Assembly (NCBI RefSeq): GCF_005887615.1
Contig: NZ_VANS01000003.1
Location: forward strand, 1-64,000
Reading direction: 5' to 3'
DNA from: Sulfitobacter sabulilitoris
GTDB taxonomy: Bacteria; Pseudomonadota; Alphaproteobacteria; Rhodobacterales; Rhodobacteraceae
Length of the DNA: 64,000 nucleotides
The notes beneath the pieces are model-generated. The model did no database searches and was not told the origin of the DNA. It saw only the letters and a program-made list of their open reading frames with translations. Shown in pieces: positions 43,236 through 52,622 of this stretch (the stretch's first letter is position 1; every line of letters starts with the position of its first letter). A program made the translations under genes and the position numbers.

Positions 43236-45056
43236 ATGCCGTTCGATCAGAAAGACGAAAGCTTTGCATCGCTGGTGCAGATGGTGGCCGATCACGCCAC
43301 CGCGCGCCCCGATGGCGTTGCCATGCGGCAAAAGGAATTCGGCATCTGGAACGAGGTGACATGGGCCGGCCTGCAGGAGATCATGCAAGCGACCGCCGCC
43401 GGGCTGATGGATCTTGGACTGGAAGCGGGCGGTCACGTCGGCATCCTGTCGGAAAACCGAGCCGAATGGGTGCAGGCGCAGTTTGGCATCGCGGCGGCCG
43501 GTGGCGTCGTCGTGGGCATGTACCCCACCAGCCCCGCGGCCGAGGTCGAACATTTGGTCAATGCCTCCGACACCACGATCCTGTTCATCGAGGATCAGGA
43601 ACAGCTCGACAAGATCGTGGATCTGGAAGGCAAGCTGCCCAACCTGCGCCAGTTGGTGGTGTTCAACCCCAAGGGCACGCGCGGGCAGGACACGCTCGGC
43701 CTGCTGAGCTTTGACGACCTGTTGACGCGCGGGCGCCGCGCGCTGCAGGGCCCGATCGCGGATGACCTGCGCGCACGCGGCGCCGCGATCGCCCCGCAGG
43801 ATACCGCGATGATGGTCTTTACCTCCGGGTCGACCGGCTTGCCCAAGGCGGCGGAGATTTCATACGGCAACATCCACGCCGGCAGCCGCAACGCGGCGGA
43901 TGTGTTTGGCGACTACGGGCCCGGCACCGACGTGCTGAGTTATCTGCCGCTGTGCCACATCGCCGAGCAGGCGGTGACGGTGATCAACGCGCTGAGCCGC
44001 CAGTTCGTGATGAATTTCGGCGAAAGCCTGCGGACCATCACGCTGGACTTGCGCGAGGTCGCGCCGCAGGTGTTTTTCGGGGTGCCGCGCATCTGGGAAA
44101 AGATGCAGGCGGGCGTGATCGTGCAGGCGCAGACCGCCGGGCGGGTCCGCCGCCCGCTGGTGCAGATGGCGTTGAAGGGCGCGCAGGCGCGCGGCGCGAA
44201 ACGCCGCGACCGCTGGAGTGCGGGCGACAGGGCGGCGCATGCGTTCTGGGACACCCTGGTCTATCGCCATATCCGCAGCTACCTGGGCCTTGGCCGCACG
44301 ACGTTCGCCATTTCCGCCGCAGCCCCGATTTCGGCCGATCTGCTGGCGTTCTTCCGTGGTATCGGCGTGAACATCCGCGAAGCCTGGGGCATGTCGGAGA
44401 CCACTGGCGTGGGCACGATCCAGCCCGCCTGGGGCAACTGCGACGGGCGCATCGGATACGCCGTACCTGGGGTCGAGACCAAGATCGCCGAGGACGGCGA
44501 GGTGTTGTTCCGGGGCGATACGATCTTCAAGGGGTACTACAAGAACCCCAAGGCCACCGCCGAGACGATCATCGACGGCTGGCTGCACACCGGCGACGTG
44601 GGAAAGATCGCCGACGACGGATCGCTGAGCCTGGTGGACCGCAAGAAGGACATCATGATCAACGCGGCCGGCAAGAACCTGTCGCCCGCGCTGATCGAGA
44701 ACGTGATCAAGGCCAGCAATTTCATCAAGGAAGTGATCGTCATCGCCGACAAGCGCCCCTATGTCAGCGCGCTTGTGCAGATCGACATGGATACTGTGCG
44801 GCTTTGGGCCGAGGGGCAGGGGATCGCCTATACCACCTTCCGGTCGCTGGCCGAGAACCCCAAGGTGCAGGCGCTGATCGATGCCGAGGTCAACACCCAG
44901 AACCAGAACCTTGCCCGCGTGGAGCAGATCAAGAAAGTGTATCTGCTGCCCAAGGAACTGGACCACGACGATGGCGAGGTGACTGCGACGATGAAAGTGC
45001 GCCGCGCCAAGATCTACGAGATTTATTCCGATCAGATCGAAAGCCTCTACGCCTAA
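43236..45056 (+). CDS. AMP-forming acyl-CoA ligase
   Basis: The 606-residue protein belongs to the adenylate-forming (ANL) family, long-chain acyl-CoA synthetase branch. MMVFTSGSTGLPKAAEIS is the phosphate-binding motif, REAWGMSETTGVGT binds adenylate, and GWLHTGDVGKI with DRKKDIMINAAGKNLSP forms the hinge and C-terminal domain. It activates a carboxylic acid to its CoA ester through an acyl-adenylate. GGGAGGA precedes the ATG. As last gene of the liv-type operon it suggests that the transporter imports an organic acid that is then activated. A short Arg-rich insertion near 300-330 is unremarkable for this branch. Confidence 0.87.
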   Translation: MPFDQKDESFASLVQMVADHATARPDGVAMRQKEFGIWNEVTWAGLQEIMQATAAGLMDLGLEAGGHVGILSENRAEWVQAQFGIAAAGGVVVGMYPTSPAAEVEHLVNASDTTILFIEDQEQLDKIVDLEGKLPNLRQLVVFNPKGTRGQDTLGLLSFDDLLTRGRRALQGPIADDLRARGAAIAPQDTAMMVFTSGSTGLPKAAEISYGNIHAGSRNAADVFGDYGPGTDVLSYLPLCHIAEQAVTVINALSRQFVMNFGESLRTITLDLREVAPQVFFGVPRIWEKMQAGVIVQAQTAGRVRRPLVQMALKGAQARGAKRRDRWSAGDRAAHAFWDTLVYRHIRSYLGLGRTTFAISAAAPISADLLAFFRGIGVNIREAWGMSETTGVGTIQPAWGNCDGRIGYAVPGVETKIAEDGEVLFRGDTIFKGYYKNPKATAETIIDGWLHTGDVGKIADDGSLSLVDRKKDIMINAAGKNLSPALIENVIKASNFIKEVIVIADKRPYVSALVQIDMDTVRLWAEGQGIAYTTFRSLAENPKVQALIDAEVNTQNQNLARVEQIKKVYLLPKELDHDDGEVTATMKVRRAKIYEIYSDQIESLYA

Positions 45057-45079
45057 CTGTTTTCCTGCATAGAAAACGA

Positions 45080-45103
45080 ACCGCAACATTCGAATTTTGC
45101 GGT
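45080..45103. terminator. Possible hairpin after the ligase gene
   Basis: ACCGCAA (45080-45086) pairs with TTGCGGT (45097-45103) shortly after the ligase stop, between convergent genes. There is no clear T-tract, so its terminator role is uncertain. Confidence 0.35.
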
Positions 45104-45217
45104 CACCGGGCCGTGAGGTCCGTGCCTGTATGCGAAAGGGGAGTAACGTCACCCGCGCGGACAGGCTGCGGACAGGCTGTGGTCAGGGGGTTCCGTGCCG
45201 CGACACGAGGCAGTCGG

Positions 45218-45649
45218 TCAGAGCACGCCGATTTCCGCCAGCGCCCTGTTCAGGTCGGCGGGCAATGGCTCTTCGCTCTCGCGGCCCTTGGGCAGGTCGG
45301 GCGGTGCGTCGGCGACCGGCAGGTAACGCCAGCCCTGGAACGGGCGCTTGACGCTGCCCTGGGTCCGGACAAGCTCGGGGTCCAGCACCACGGCGCAGCG
45401 GCGGATGCCGTCCGTGCCGATGTATTCATCCAGCCGCAGCACCGTTTGCCGGCATTGCACGACCCCCTTGATCACCCAATAGATCGACCCCCCGTTCAGG
45501 ATCTCCGCCTCGCGTTTGGGCCACATGCGCGTGACGTGGCGCGGCAGCCCGTCGGGGGTCTGTGCGCGCCTCGACGACTGCCACGCGGCAAGATCGTCTA
45601 TGGTCTCGGTTCCCACCGACAGCTTGATCAGATTCACGGTTTTTGTCAT
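45218..45649 (-). CDS. DUF1489 family protein
   Basis: The 143-residue protein matches DUF1489, a small alphaproteobacterial family of unknown function. It opens with VNLIKLSVGTETIDDLAAWQ, has HVTRMWPKREAEILNGGSIYWVIKG and ends near RPFQGWRYLP. No signal or membrane segment is present. I chose the ATG; a GTG three codons upstream is also in frame. It is divergent from nrdJ, with the 138-base gap holding both promoters. Confidence 0.85.
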   Translation of the reverse strand: MTKTVNLIKLSVGTETIDDLAAWQSSRRAQTPDGLPRHVTRMWPKREAEILNGGSIYWVIKGVVQCRQTVLRLDEYIGTDGIRRCAVVLDPELVRTQGSVKRPFQGWRYLPVADAPPDLPKGRESEEPLPADLNRALAEIGVL

Positions 45650-45787
45650 CGTATCCACCCCACGGGCGCGACACTATTACGCCCTCGCATCCGAAGCTAG
45701 TGCCCATGCCGTCGCACACAAGGTGTTGAAGCCTACCCGCGTTTGGGGCTATCTGTTGTGCCTGCCCTCAACCCAAGGAATCGTCGC

Positions 45788-48073
45788 ATGACCCGATTTG
45801 CCGCCCCAATTGCCGAACAGATCTGGGATATGAAATACCGCTTCAAGGCGGCGGACGGCACACCGAAGGATGTCACGGTCGAAGACACCTGGCGCCGCAT
45901 CGCGCGTGACCTGGCGCAGGTCGAGAATGACCCGAAGCTGTGGGAAGACCGGTTCTTCGCCGCGCTGGAAGATTTCAAGTACCTGCCCGCCGGTCGGATC
46001 ACCGCAGGTGCCGGCACCGCGCGGCGCGTGACGCTGTTCAACTGCTTCGTGATGGGCACGATTCCCGATAGCATGGCGGGCATCTTCGACATGCTGAAAG
46101 AGGCCGCGTTGACCATGCAGCAGGGCGGCGGCATCGGGTATGATTTCTCGACCATCCGGCCCAAGGGCGCGGATGTGCTGGGCGTGTCGGCGGATGCGTC
46201 GGGGCCGTTGTCGTTCATGGATGTCTGGGATGCGATGTGCCGCACGATCATGTCCGCAGGGTCGCGTCGCGGCGCGATGATGGCCACGATGCGCTGCGAT
46301 CATCCGGACGTCGAGGATTTCATCACTGCGAAATCCGATGCGGCGCGCCTGCGGATGTTCAACATGTCGGTGCTGATCACCGATCCCTTCATGGATGCGG
46401 TCAAGGCCGATGGCCCGTGGGACCTTGTGTTCGGCGACAGGGTCTATCGCACGGTGCAGGCGCGCGATCTGTGGAACAAGATCATGCAGGCGACTTATGA
46501 TTACGCCGAGCCGGGTGTGATTTTCATCGACCGGATCAATGCGGCCAACAACCTGAGCTACTGCGAGACCATCGCCGCCACCAACCCCTGCGGCGAACAG
46601 CCGCTGCCGCCCTATGGCGCCTGCCTTCTGGGGTCGATCAACCTTGCGCGGCTGGTCAGCGATCCGTTCGGCGATGCCGCCCGGCTGGACGAAGCGGCGC
46701 TGAACGATCTGGTCGCGGTGGCCGTGCGGATGATGGACAACGTGGTCGATGTCTCGCAATTCCCGCTCGAGGCGCAGGCGCGCGAGGCGCAGGCCAAGCG
46801 GCGCATCGGGCTGGGCGTCACCGGGCTGGCCGATGCCCTGCTGATGCTGGGCCTGCGCTATGGCTCCGACGCGGCCGCCGCACAGACGGAAAGCTGGCTC
46901 AAGGCGATCGCGCGCGCGTCCTATTTGGCCTCGGTCGATCTGGCCCGCGAAAAAGGGGCTTTTCCGCTGTTCGATGCCGATGCCTACCTCGCGTCCGGCA
47001 CGATGAAGAACATGGATGACGACGTGCGCGAGGCGATCCGCGAACATGGCATCCGCAACGCGCTTTTGACCTCCATCGCGCCCACGGGCACGATCAGCCT
47101 GTATGCCGGCAACGTCAGTTCCGGAATCGAGCCGGTGTTCGCCTATGCCTATACCCGCAAGGTTCTGCAAAAGGACGGCAGCCGGACCGAGGAGGAGGTG
47201 GTGGACTACGCGGTGCAGATGTGGCGCGACCTGAAGGGCGATGCGCCTCTGCCGGATTATTTTGTCAACGCCCAGACGCTGGCGCCGCTTGATCACGTCA
47301 AGATGCAGGCCGCGGCGCAGAAATGGGTGGACAGTTCGATCTCCAAGACGATCAATTGCCCCGAGGACATCAGCTTTGACGCGTTCAAGAGCGTCTACAT
47401 GGAAGCCTGGGATTCCGGCTGCAAAGGGTGCACGACCTATCGGCCCAACGATGTCACCGGATCGGTTCTGACGGTCAGCGAAACCACCGATACAGCGCCA
47501 GGAGAGGCACCGGCCCAGGTGCAGGGCGTCGACGAGACCGGCGAGGTCGTTTACATGTCCGAGCCGCTGGACCGCCCCGAGCAGCTTGAGGGCAATACCT
47601 ACAAGATCAAGTGGCCGGACAGCGAGCACGCGATTTACATCACCATCAACGATCTGGTGGTGGGCGGCCATCGCCGCCCCTTCGAGGTCTTCATCAACTC
47701 CAAGAACATGGAGCATTTCGCCTGGACCGTGGCGCTGACGCGGATGATCTCGGCGGTGTTCCGTCGGGGCGGCGACGTATCGTTTGTGGTCGAAGAGCTG
47801 AAAGCGGTCTTTGACCCGCGCGGCGGCGCGTGGATGCAGGGAAGATACATCCCTTCGATCCTCGCTGGTATCGGCGGCGTGATCGAACAACATATGATCG
47901 CCACCGGTTTCATCGCGGGCGAGGGCATGGGCCTGAAATCGGATCCGCAAGCCAAGGTGGTCGGTCTCGACGCGCCTCGCGGCAAAGCATGCAGCAGCTG
48001 CGGGCAGTATGATCTGCGCATGGTCGAGGGATGCATGACCTGCGGAAGCTGCGGATACTCCAAATGCGGTTGA
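45788..48073 (+). CDS. nrdJ: B12-dependent (class II) ribonucleotide reductase
   Basis: The 761-residue enzyme reduces ribonucleotides using adenosylcobalamin and works with or without oxygen. TLFNCFVMGTIPDSM contains the N-terminal redox Cys, NPCGEQPLPPYGACLLGSIN carries the thiyl-radical Cys and catalytic Glu, and ISLYAGNVSSGIEPVF is typical of the substrate site. The C-terminus is a zinc-ribbon-like, redox-active Cys cluster (CSSCGQY ... CMTCGSCGYSKCG). AAGGAA precedes the ATG. I saw no cobalamin riboswitch and no convincing pair of NrdR boxes in the short leader. Confidence 0.95.
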   Translation: MTRFAAPIAEQIWDMKYRFKAADGTPKDVTVEDTWRRIARDLAQVENDPKLWEDRFFAALEDFKYLPAGRITAGAGTARRVTLFNCFVMGTIPDSMAGIFDMLKEAALTMQQGGGIGYDFSTIRPKGADVLGVSADASGPLSFMDVWDAMCRTIMSAGSRRGAMMATMRCDHPDVEDFITAKSDAARLRMFNMSVLITDPFMDAVKADGPWDLVFGDRVYRTVQARDLWNKIMQATYDYAEPGVIFIDRINAANNLSYCETIAATNPCGEQPLPPYGACLLGSINLARLVSDPFGDAARLDEAALNDLVAVAVRMMDNVVDVSQFPLEAQAREAQAKRRIGLGVTGLADALLMLGLRYGSDAAAAQTESWLKAIARASYLASVDLAREKGAFPLFDADAYLASGTMKNMDDDVREAIREHGIRNALLTSIAPTGTISLYAGNVSSGIEPVFAYAYTRKVLQKDGSRTEEEVVDYAVQMWRDLKGDAPLPDYFVNAQTLAPLDHVKMQAAAQKWVDSSISKTINCPEDISFDAFKSVYMEAWDSGCKGCTTYRPNDVTGSVLTVSETTDTAPGEAPAQVQGVDETGEVVYMSEPLDRPEQLEGNTYKIKWPDSEHAIYITINDLVVGGHRRPFEVFINSKNMEHFAWTVALTRMISAVFRRGGDVSFVVEELKAVFDPRGGAWMQGRYIPSILAGIGGVIEQHMIATGFIAGEGMGLKSDPQAKVVGLDAPRGKACSSCGQYDLRMVEGCMTCGSCGYSKCG

Positions 48074-48158
48074 GCCTTTGGGCGTGGCTGTTTGATCTGA
48101 CCACCAGTTAGTGGCCAATGGCGGGCCCAAAATGGCCATTTCGCAAGCATATGCAGTC

Positions 48159-48183
48159 AATCGGGCGGAAACGCCCGATTTCG
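48159..48183 (+). terminator. Hairpin terminator downstream of nrdJ
   Basis: AATCGGGCG pairs perfectly with CGCCCGATT around a GAAA tetraloop, followed by TTCGCTT, about 85 bases after the nrdJ stop. The T-tract is short, so termination may be partial. Confidence 0.6.
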
Positions 48184-48660
48184 CTTATCTGATCGCATGT
48201 GTTGCGCGGATGCAGGTTTGCCTCTGTCCTTGGAAACATCGGGCACAGATTGCAGGGCCCAGCACCAGTTTCAAATGTCTCTTGCTCAGCTTCCCAAGGC
48301 GTGAAGTTTTCTACCGTCAACCCTTCATGGGGTCTGAGGCAATTGAGATGACAGGCCTCTCGAAGCTGAGCGCGAGATCTGAAGCATAAATATTCGCCTT
48401 GAGTGCGTAGAGATGCCGACGCGAGCTGATGATGTGTAGACACAAAATTGGGCAGCTCGCGCCACCGGCCGTCAGTGTTTTTCGATACCCTAAAGAGCTT
48501 GTCGGCGGCGCGAGGCGTCCCCGGTGCGAGCGCAGGGCGTCGTGCGTCTATTCATTGCTGTCAGAGCGCGTGTAACCGTGGGTGCCCGGGCAAGCGTTCC
48601 GGCGCTCGTTGTCCAAAGCCATGAATCCCCCACTGGCTGCTGGGATCCTCGCAAAAGGGA
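48184..48660. other. Gene-poor decayed region
   Basis: Between the nrdJ terminator and the IS remnant I find no recognisable gene or RNA. Frames are short on both strands and codon use does not look like the neighbours. The base composition is more even than in flanking genes. It is probably leftover DNA from insertions and deletions. Confidence 0.4.
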
Positions 48661-48795
48661 CACCCTGCACGCGACGCCGCAAGGCAGGACGTGTTCGACT
48701 GCATCGCGATGTTCTACAACCCGAACCGCAAGCCCACAAACAACGGCACGCTGTCGCCCGTTGACTACGACGCAAGACAGCAGAAACTGAATTAG
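48661..48795 (+). pseudogene. IS3-family transposase C-terminal remnant
   Basis: The forward frame DAARQDVFDCIAMFYNPNR continues with KPTNNGTLSPVDYDARQQKLN and a TAG stop. This is the end of an IS3-family OrfB transposase (typical form: DVFDYIE-FYNP-R-H--LGYLSPV). The DDE catalytic core and OrfA are missing, so the element is dead. The following TGTCTTGGAAACCAGGGGCACCT (split: TGTCTTGGAAACC, AGGGGCACCT) may be its right terminal region. Confidence 0.8.
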
Positions 48796-49056
48796 GCAGG
48801 TGTCTTGGAAACCAGGGGCACCTCATGGCCGAGGACGGGGAAGAGGACGAGATCTCCGGCTCTACCTCCGACCGTCGCTGGAGGGTAGCGCAGCGCAACA
48901 GATCAAAGGCGGGGCGCAGGATCAAGGCAGCATGAGGACCGTTTCGAGGCAGGCGACCGCGTGAAAGTCTGGACTGTTGCGCCGCTGCACTAGGCGGCGC
49001 GCCGCGCAGACTTTAGTCAGGAAAGGCCGGGGGGCCATACCGCAGGAAAGATCTTG
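48796..49056. other. Intergenic tail after the IS remnant
   Basis: Probably the former right end of the IS element followed by the upstream region of the LpxR-like gene. A CAGGAAAG ribosome site occurs at 49041-49048. Nothing else is recognised. Confidence 0.35.
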
Positions 49057-49971
49057 ATGTTTCGGAGTGTTTTAGCGTCGGCATGTGCCGTGTGTCTTGC
49101 CGTCACCGGTGCCCAGGCCGAAGAACGCACACGCCTTGGATACGGTCGGTTGGTGACCAATGATTTCTTCGGCGATGGCAAAGACCGCTGGCGCACCGGT
49201 TCGATCACCTCTTCGCGGATTTGGGGGCGGCGGGCGCCCGAGGGCGCGCGCGGGTTTGGGGATCTGATCGAACTGCGGCTGGGGGCCGAGATCATGGCCC
49301 CCGGACACCTTGGCGGGCGGCCCGATCCGACGGATCGCCCCTATGCCGGGACATTGTCGGTCGGGGCGCATACGCATTTCGCGTGGCACGGGTTCGAGAT
49401 GTCCACCGGCGCCGATCTGGTGTTTGTCGGCCCGGCCACCGGACTTGGGTCGTTTCAACGGGAGATGCACGATCTGCTGGGCATGCCGCGTCCCTCGGAA
49501 GCGCAACTGGACGCGCAGATCGAAAATGCGGTCCGGCCCACTGTCGTCGTCGAGATGGGGCGCAGCTTTGCTTTCGGCGATCGGATCACGCTGCGTCCTT
49601 TCGTCGAGGCGCGCGTTGGGGCCGAGACATTGCTGCGGGCGGGCGCCGACCTGACCCTGGGCCGTGTGGGGCAGGGTGAACTGCTGATCCGCGAGACCGC
49701 GACCGGCCAGCGATACCGAACGGTCCAGGCTGCCGATCCGGGCTTTTCGCTGGTTCTGGGCGGCGACATGGCGGTGGTCGAGGACAGCGTCTATCTGCCG
49801 GAGGATCGCGGCTACGACCTGACCGACAGTCGCGACAGGGTCCGCGCGGGCGTGCATTGGCAAGGCGAAAGCGCATCGGCTTTCTATGGCCTGACCTGGC
49901 TTGGAGAAGAGTTCAGGACCCAAGGTAGCGACCAGATCGTGGGATCGGTGCGCATCAACCTGCAGTTCTGA
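49057..49971 (+). CDS. LpxR-family lipid A deacylase-like outer membrane protein
   Basis: The 304-residue protein has a signal peptide (ASACAVCLAVTGAQAEE) and alternating-pattern beta segments ending in aromatic VRINLQF, a typical outer-membrane-barrel C-terminus. RLVTNDFFGDGKDRWRTGS resembles the LpxR N-terminal Asn-Asp catalytic region, and DRPYAGTLSVGAHTHF matches the family's central motif. LpxR removes the 3'-acyloxyacyl group from lipid A. The active-site His of LpxR could not be assigned with confidence, so activity is unproven. The ATG has AGGAAAG upstream; a TTG one codon earlier is less likely. Confidence 0.75.
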   Translation: MFRSVLASACAVCLAVTGAQAEERTRLGYGRLVTNDFFGDGKDRWRTGSITSSRIWGRRAPEGARGFGDLIELRLGAEIMAPGHLGGRPDPTDRPYAGTLSVGAHTHFAWHGFEMSTGADLVFVGPATGLGSFQREMHDLLGMPRPSEAQLDAQIENAVRPTVVVEMGRSFAFGDRITLRPFVEARVGAETLLRAGADLTLGRVGQGELLIRETATGQRYRTVQAADPGFSLVLGGDMAVVEDSVYLPEDRGYDLTDSRDRVRAGVHWQGESASAFYGLTWLGEEFRTQGSDQIVGSVRINLQF

Positions 49972-50118
49972 TGGCGGGAGGGATCCGACGCCTGTGAGGC
50001 CGCCACATGAAGGTCTAATTGCAACACTCTGAATCCCTGCACTAATCAGGCTTCCCACGGGCTGCCGCCTTTGCTAAGCTCACGGCAATAAAAAAAGACA
50101 ATGGCAGGCATACAGGCA

Positions 50119-51189
50119 ATGAAGACGGGCTTTCGTGGCACGTTTGTCATCTCCTGGTCGCAGACAGAAGTAGACGGCCTAGAGGCCGCGCCGGTGCAGT
50201 CGCTCAGTGTGGGCGCGGCGTGGTCCTGGCGCGGGGACGCTATCCGCGTGGATGGGCCGTCGGATATTTTGCGACTGGATCGGGCAGACGGCGCCGACAA
50301 TCTGCGCAAGCGCGCGGCACGCATGGTGCACCGCCTTGTGGGCGCGGCGCTGGATCCGCAGTCCAAGCCCCTGGTGATGGATGAACCGCAGCGCGATGCC
50401 CCGTTGATGGACAGCAGTTTCGTCGTCACGGACGGCGCCCAAAGCTATACGGTGACATTGATCGAGGTGGGCCGCGGGTCACAGCCCCTGCTGATGTTCC
50501 TGGACGAAATGCCGCCCCGAAACTGCGATCTGTGGATCGTGCATCACACGTTGGGGGCTGGGCCCGCCAACGTGATGGGCCCCGAAAGCGGCGGCGTGAT
50601 CTGCTTTACACCCGGCACCTTCATCCAGACGCCCGATGGCCCGCGCCGGATCGAGGAGCTTTGCGTGGGCGACCGGGTGCAGACCAAGGACAATGGCCCC
50701 CAACTCATCGAATGGGTGGGCAGCCGGCGGATGACGGGGGCGCGGTTGTTCGCGATGCCGCGCTTGCGCCCTGTGCGCATCCGCACCGGCGCGCTGGGGG
50801 TCGACCGGCCCGAGCACGAATTGCTGGTCTCTCCCGAGCATCGGTTGCTGGTGAAGGGCGCGGTGGCGCAGTCGCTGTTCAATACCGCTGAGGTTCTGGT
50901 GACGGCCAAGGACCTGGTCAACGGCACCACGATCACCGTCGATCTGAAAGTGCCGCAGGTGACGTATATTCACCTATTGTTGCCCAGCCACCAGGTGCTC
51001 TGGGCCAACGGGGTCGAGACCGAAAGCTTTCATCCGGCGAATGCCGCGCTCAGTACGCTGGATGATTTCGACCGCGCGCGTCTGTTGGCCGAGCATCCCG
51101 ACCTGGAGTTCGACCCGCACACCTACGGCGGCTATGCCCGCCGCAATCTCTCGGCATCGGAAGCGGCGATCCTCAACCACGCGGCGTAG
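50119..51189 (+). CDS. Hint-domain protein
   Basis: The 356-residue protein has an N-terminal beta-rich region without a recognised domain, and a Hint (Hedgehog/intein) domain at about 161-300. The Hint begins ICFTPGTFIQTPDGPRRIEEL with Cys162 in the nucleophile position and contains SPEHRLLVKG with the conserved His. Proteins of this type are common in Rhodobacterales and may self-cleave before the Cys; their role is not established. No signal peptide is visible. The start is uncertain: I prefer MKTGFRGTF, with CAGG about ten bases upstream, but an ATG six codons earlier is possible. Confidence 0.8.
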   Translation: MKTGFRGTFVISWSQTEVDGLEAAPVQSLSVGAAWSWRGDAIRVDGPSDILRLDRADGADNLRKRAARMVHRLVGAALDPQSKPLVMDEPQRDAPLMDSSFVVTDGAQSYTVTLIEVGRGSQPLLMFLDEMPPRNCDLWIVHHTLGAGPANVMGPESGGVICFTPGTFIQTPDGPRRIEELCVGDRVQTKDNGPQLIEWVGSRRMTGARLFAMPRLRPVRIRTGALGVDRPEHELLVSPEHRLLVKGAVAQSLFNTAEVLVTAKDLVNGTTITVDLKVPQVTYIHLLLPSHQVLWANGVETESFHPANAALSTLDDFDRARLLAEHPDLEFDPHTYGGYARRNLSASEAAILNHAA

Positions 51190-51255
51190 TCGTTTTCAGC
51201 TCGGAAACCGGACCGGCATGTTCGGAAATTCCGCCAGCGCCGGTCGTATCCGGTG

Positions 51256-52185
51256 CTAGTCTGAAAACCCCTCCGTGCCCGTGTCTTGCGGATTTCGGGC
51301 CAGATGCTTGGCCTTGATGGCTTGCGTGGTGTCGCGGCTGCCATCGTGGCTGTAGCCGGGCGGGCCAAACGCATAGCCAAGCCGCGCACGCAAGCCGATG
51401 CCCGGTTGCAGCGCGTCGCGCATCAGGGCGATCCATTCGTGAAACGCCACGCGGACGGGATTGAACGTGCCGATGTTCTGCACCAGCCCGTAATCGGGTT
51501 TCTCTGTCGCCTGTTCGGGCACGAAGGTGCCGAACATCCTGTCCCAGATGATGAAGACCCCCGCATAATTGGCATCGAGATACCGTGCGTTGCGCCCGTG
51601 GTGCACCCGGTGATGGCTGGGCGTGTTCATCACGGCCTCGAACCACCGGGGCATCCGGCCAATGGCCTCGGTGTGGATCCAGAACTGATAGATCAGGTTC
51701 AGGCCGCCCACGAACAGCACCATCGCCGGATGAAACCCCAGCAGGATGAGCGGCGCGCGGACCACCATCATCAGGGTGAATGTGCCGGTCCAGGTCTGGC
51801 GCAGCGCCGTGGTCAGGTTGTAGTGCTGGCTGGAATGGTGGTTGACGTGGCTGGCCCAGACCCAGCGGACACGATGCCCGAAACGGTGCACCCAGTAGTA
51901 GCGCAGATCGTCCAGCACGAAGCACACCAGCACGACCCAGACGGACGTGCCCAGATCCAGCGGCGTCACCGCCCAGAGCGCCATGAAAAAACCGTAGGCC
52001 ACAAAGCCCAGCACGATCCCCGCCGCGACATTGCCCGCCCCCATCAGCAGCGAGGTCACCGCGTCGCGCGTCTCGTACCGGCCACCGCGCCTCCTCAGCA
52101 CGATCCAGCCCAGTTCGACCAGGATGGCCAGGATGAAGAAAGGAACGGCCAATTGCACCACGTCGGGATAGGTCAGGTCGCTCAT
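51256..52185 (-). CDS. Fatty acid hydroxylase/sterol desaturase family membrane protein
   Basis: The 309-residue membrane protein carries the three His clusters of the fatty acid hydroxylase superfamily: HRFGH, HVNHHSSQHYN and HRVHHGRN, which bind a di-iron centre. Hydrophobic helices at about 10-30, 45-75 and 130-175 fit an inner-membrane enzyme. It probably hydroxylates or desaturates a lipid, perhaps an ornithine lipid or carotenoid; the substrate is unknown. Its ATG overlaps the stop of the small membrane protein gene upstream (ATGA). Confidence 0.85.
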   Translation of the reverse strand: MSDLTYPDVVQLAVPFFILAILVELGWIVLRRRGGRYETRDAVTSLLMGAGNVAAGIVLGFVAYGFFMALWAVTPLDLGTSVWVVLVCFVLDDLRYYWVHRFGHRVRWVWASHVNHHSSQHYNLTTALRQTWTGTFTLMMVVRAPLILLGFHPAMVLFVGGLNLIYQFWIHTEAIGRMPRWFEAVMNTPSHHRVHHGRNARYLDANYAGVFIIWDRMFGTFVPEQATEKPDYGLVQNIGTFNPVRVAFHEWIALMRDALQPGIGLRARLGYAFGPPGYSHDGSRDTTQAIKAKHLARNPQDTGTEGFSD

Positions 52186-52571
52186 GCGGCAGTCTCCAGC
52201 CTTTTGGCCCACACCGGGCGTTCATCATGTCCAAGGGTCAGCGTGACGCGCGGCGCCCCGTCATCGGCAAAGCGCAGGGACAGCCCACGCCGGTGCGGTG
52301 TCACCCGTGGCGCCGTCAGGACGCGCGCCACCGTATCGGCGCCAAAGCACCACACCAGGCCCGTGCCCCGGTCCAGCGCGATCAGCGCGGCGCGACGATC
52401 GTCGCTCAGCAGAATGTCGGCAGGAGGGTCGTCGGGATAGGCGCGCAGCCACGCCCTGCGCGCGCTGTCGCGCGTCAACGGCGTCACGCGCGACAGCCCC
52501 AGCAGATGCAATAGCCCCGCGATGACGGCGATACCGCCGATCACGAGAATGAGCAGGATGTGCAATGGCAT
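52182..52571 (-). CDS. Small membrane-anchored hypothetical protein
   Basis: I do not recognise this 129-residue protein. Residues 2-27 form one hydrophobic helix (PLHILLILVIGGIAVIAGLL), followed by a cytoplasmic or periplasmic domain with TPLTRDSARRAWLRAYPDDP and a beta-rich C-terminus. GGAGGACC precedes the ATG. Translation coupling to the hydroxylase suggests a role linked to that enzyme. Confidence 0.7.
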   Translation of the reverse strand: MPLHILLILVIGGIAVIAGLLHLLGLSRVTPLTRDSARRAWLRAYPDDPPADILLSDDRRAALIALDRGTGLVWCFGADTVARVLTAPRVTPHRRGLSLRFADDGAPRVTLTLGHDERPVWAKRLETAA

Positions 52572-52622
52572 GTATCCGGTCCTCCGCCCCGCCGACATTT
52601 CAGAGCCAGCGGCGGTGCGCCG

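Noticed and set aside
45659-45787. Cobalamin riboswitch or NrdR boxes ahead of nrdJ
   Set aside because: The gap is too short for the riboswitch and I could not find a pair of NrdR-like palindromes.
48108-48443. Reverse 111-codon frame with several Cys residues
   Set aside because: No ribosome site, no recognised domain, overlaps the nrdJ hairpin and lies in a decayed region.
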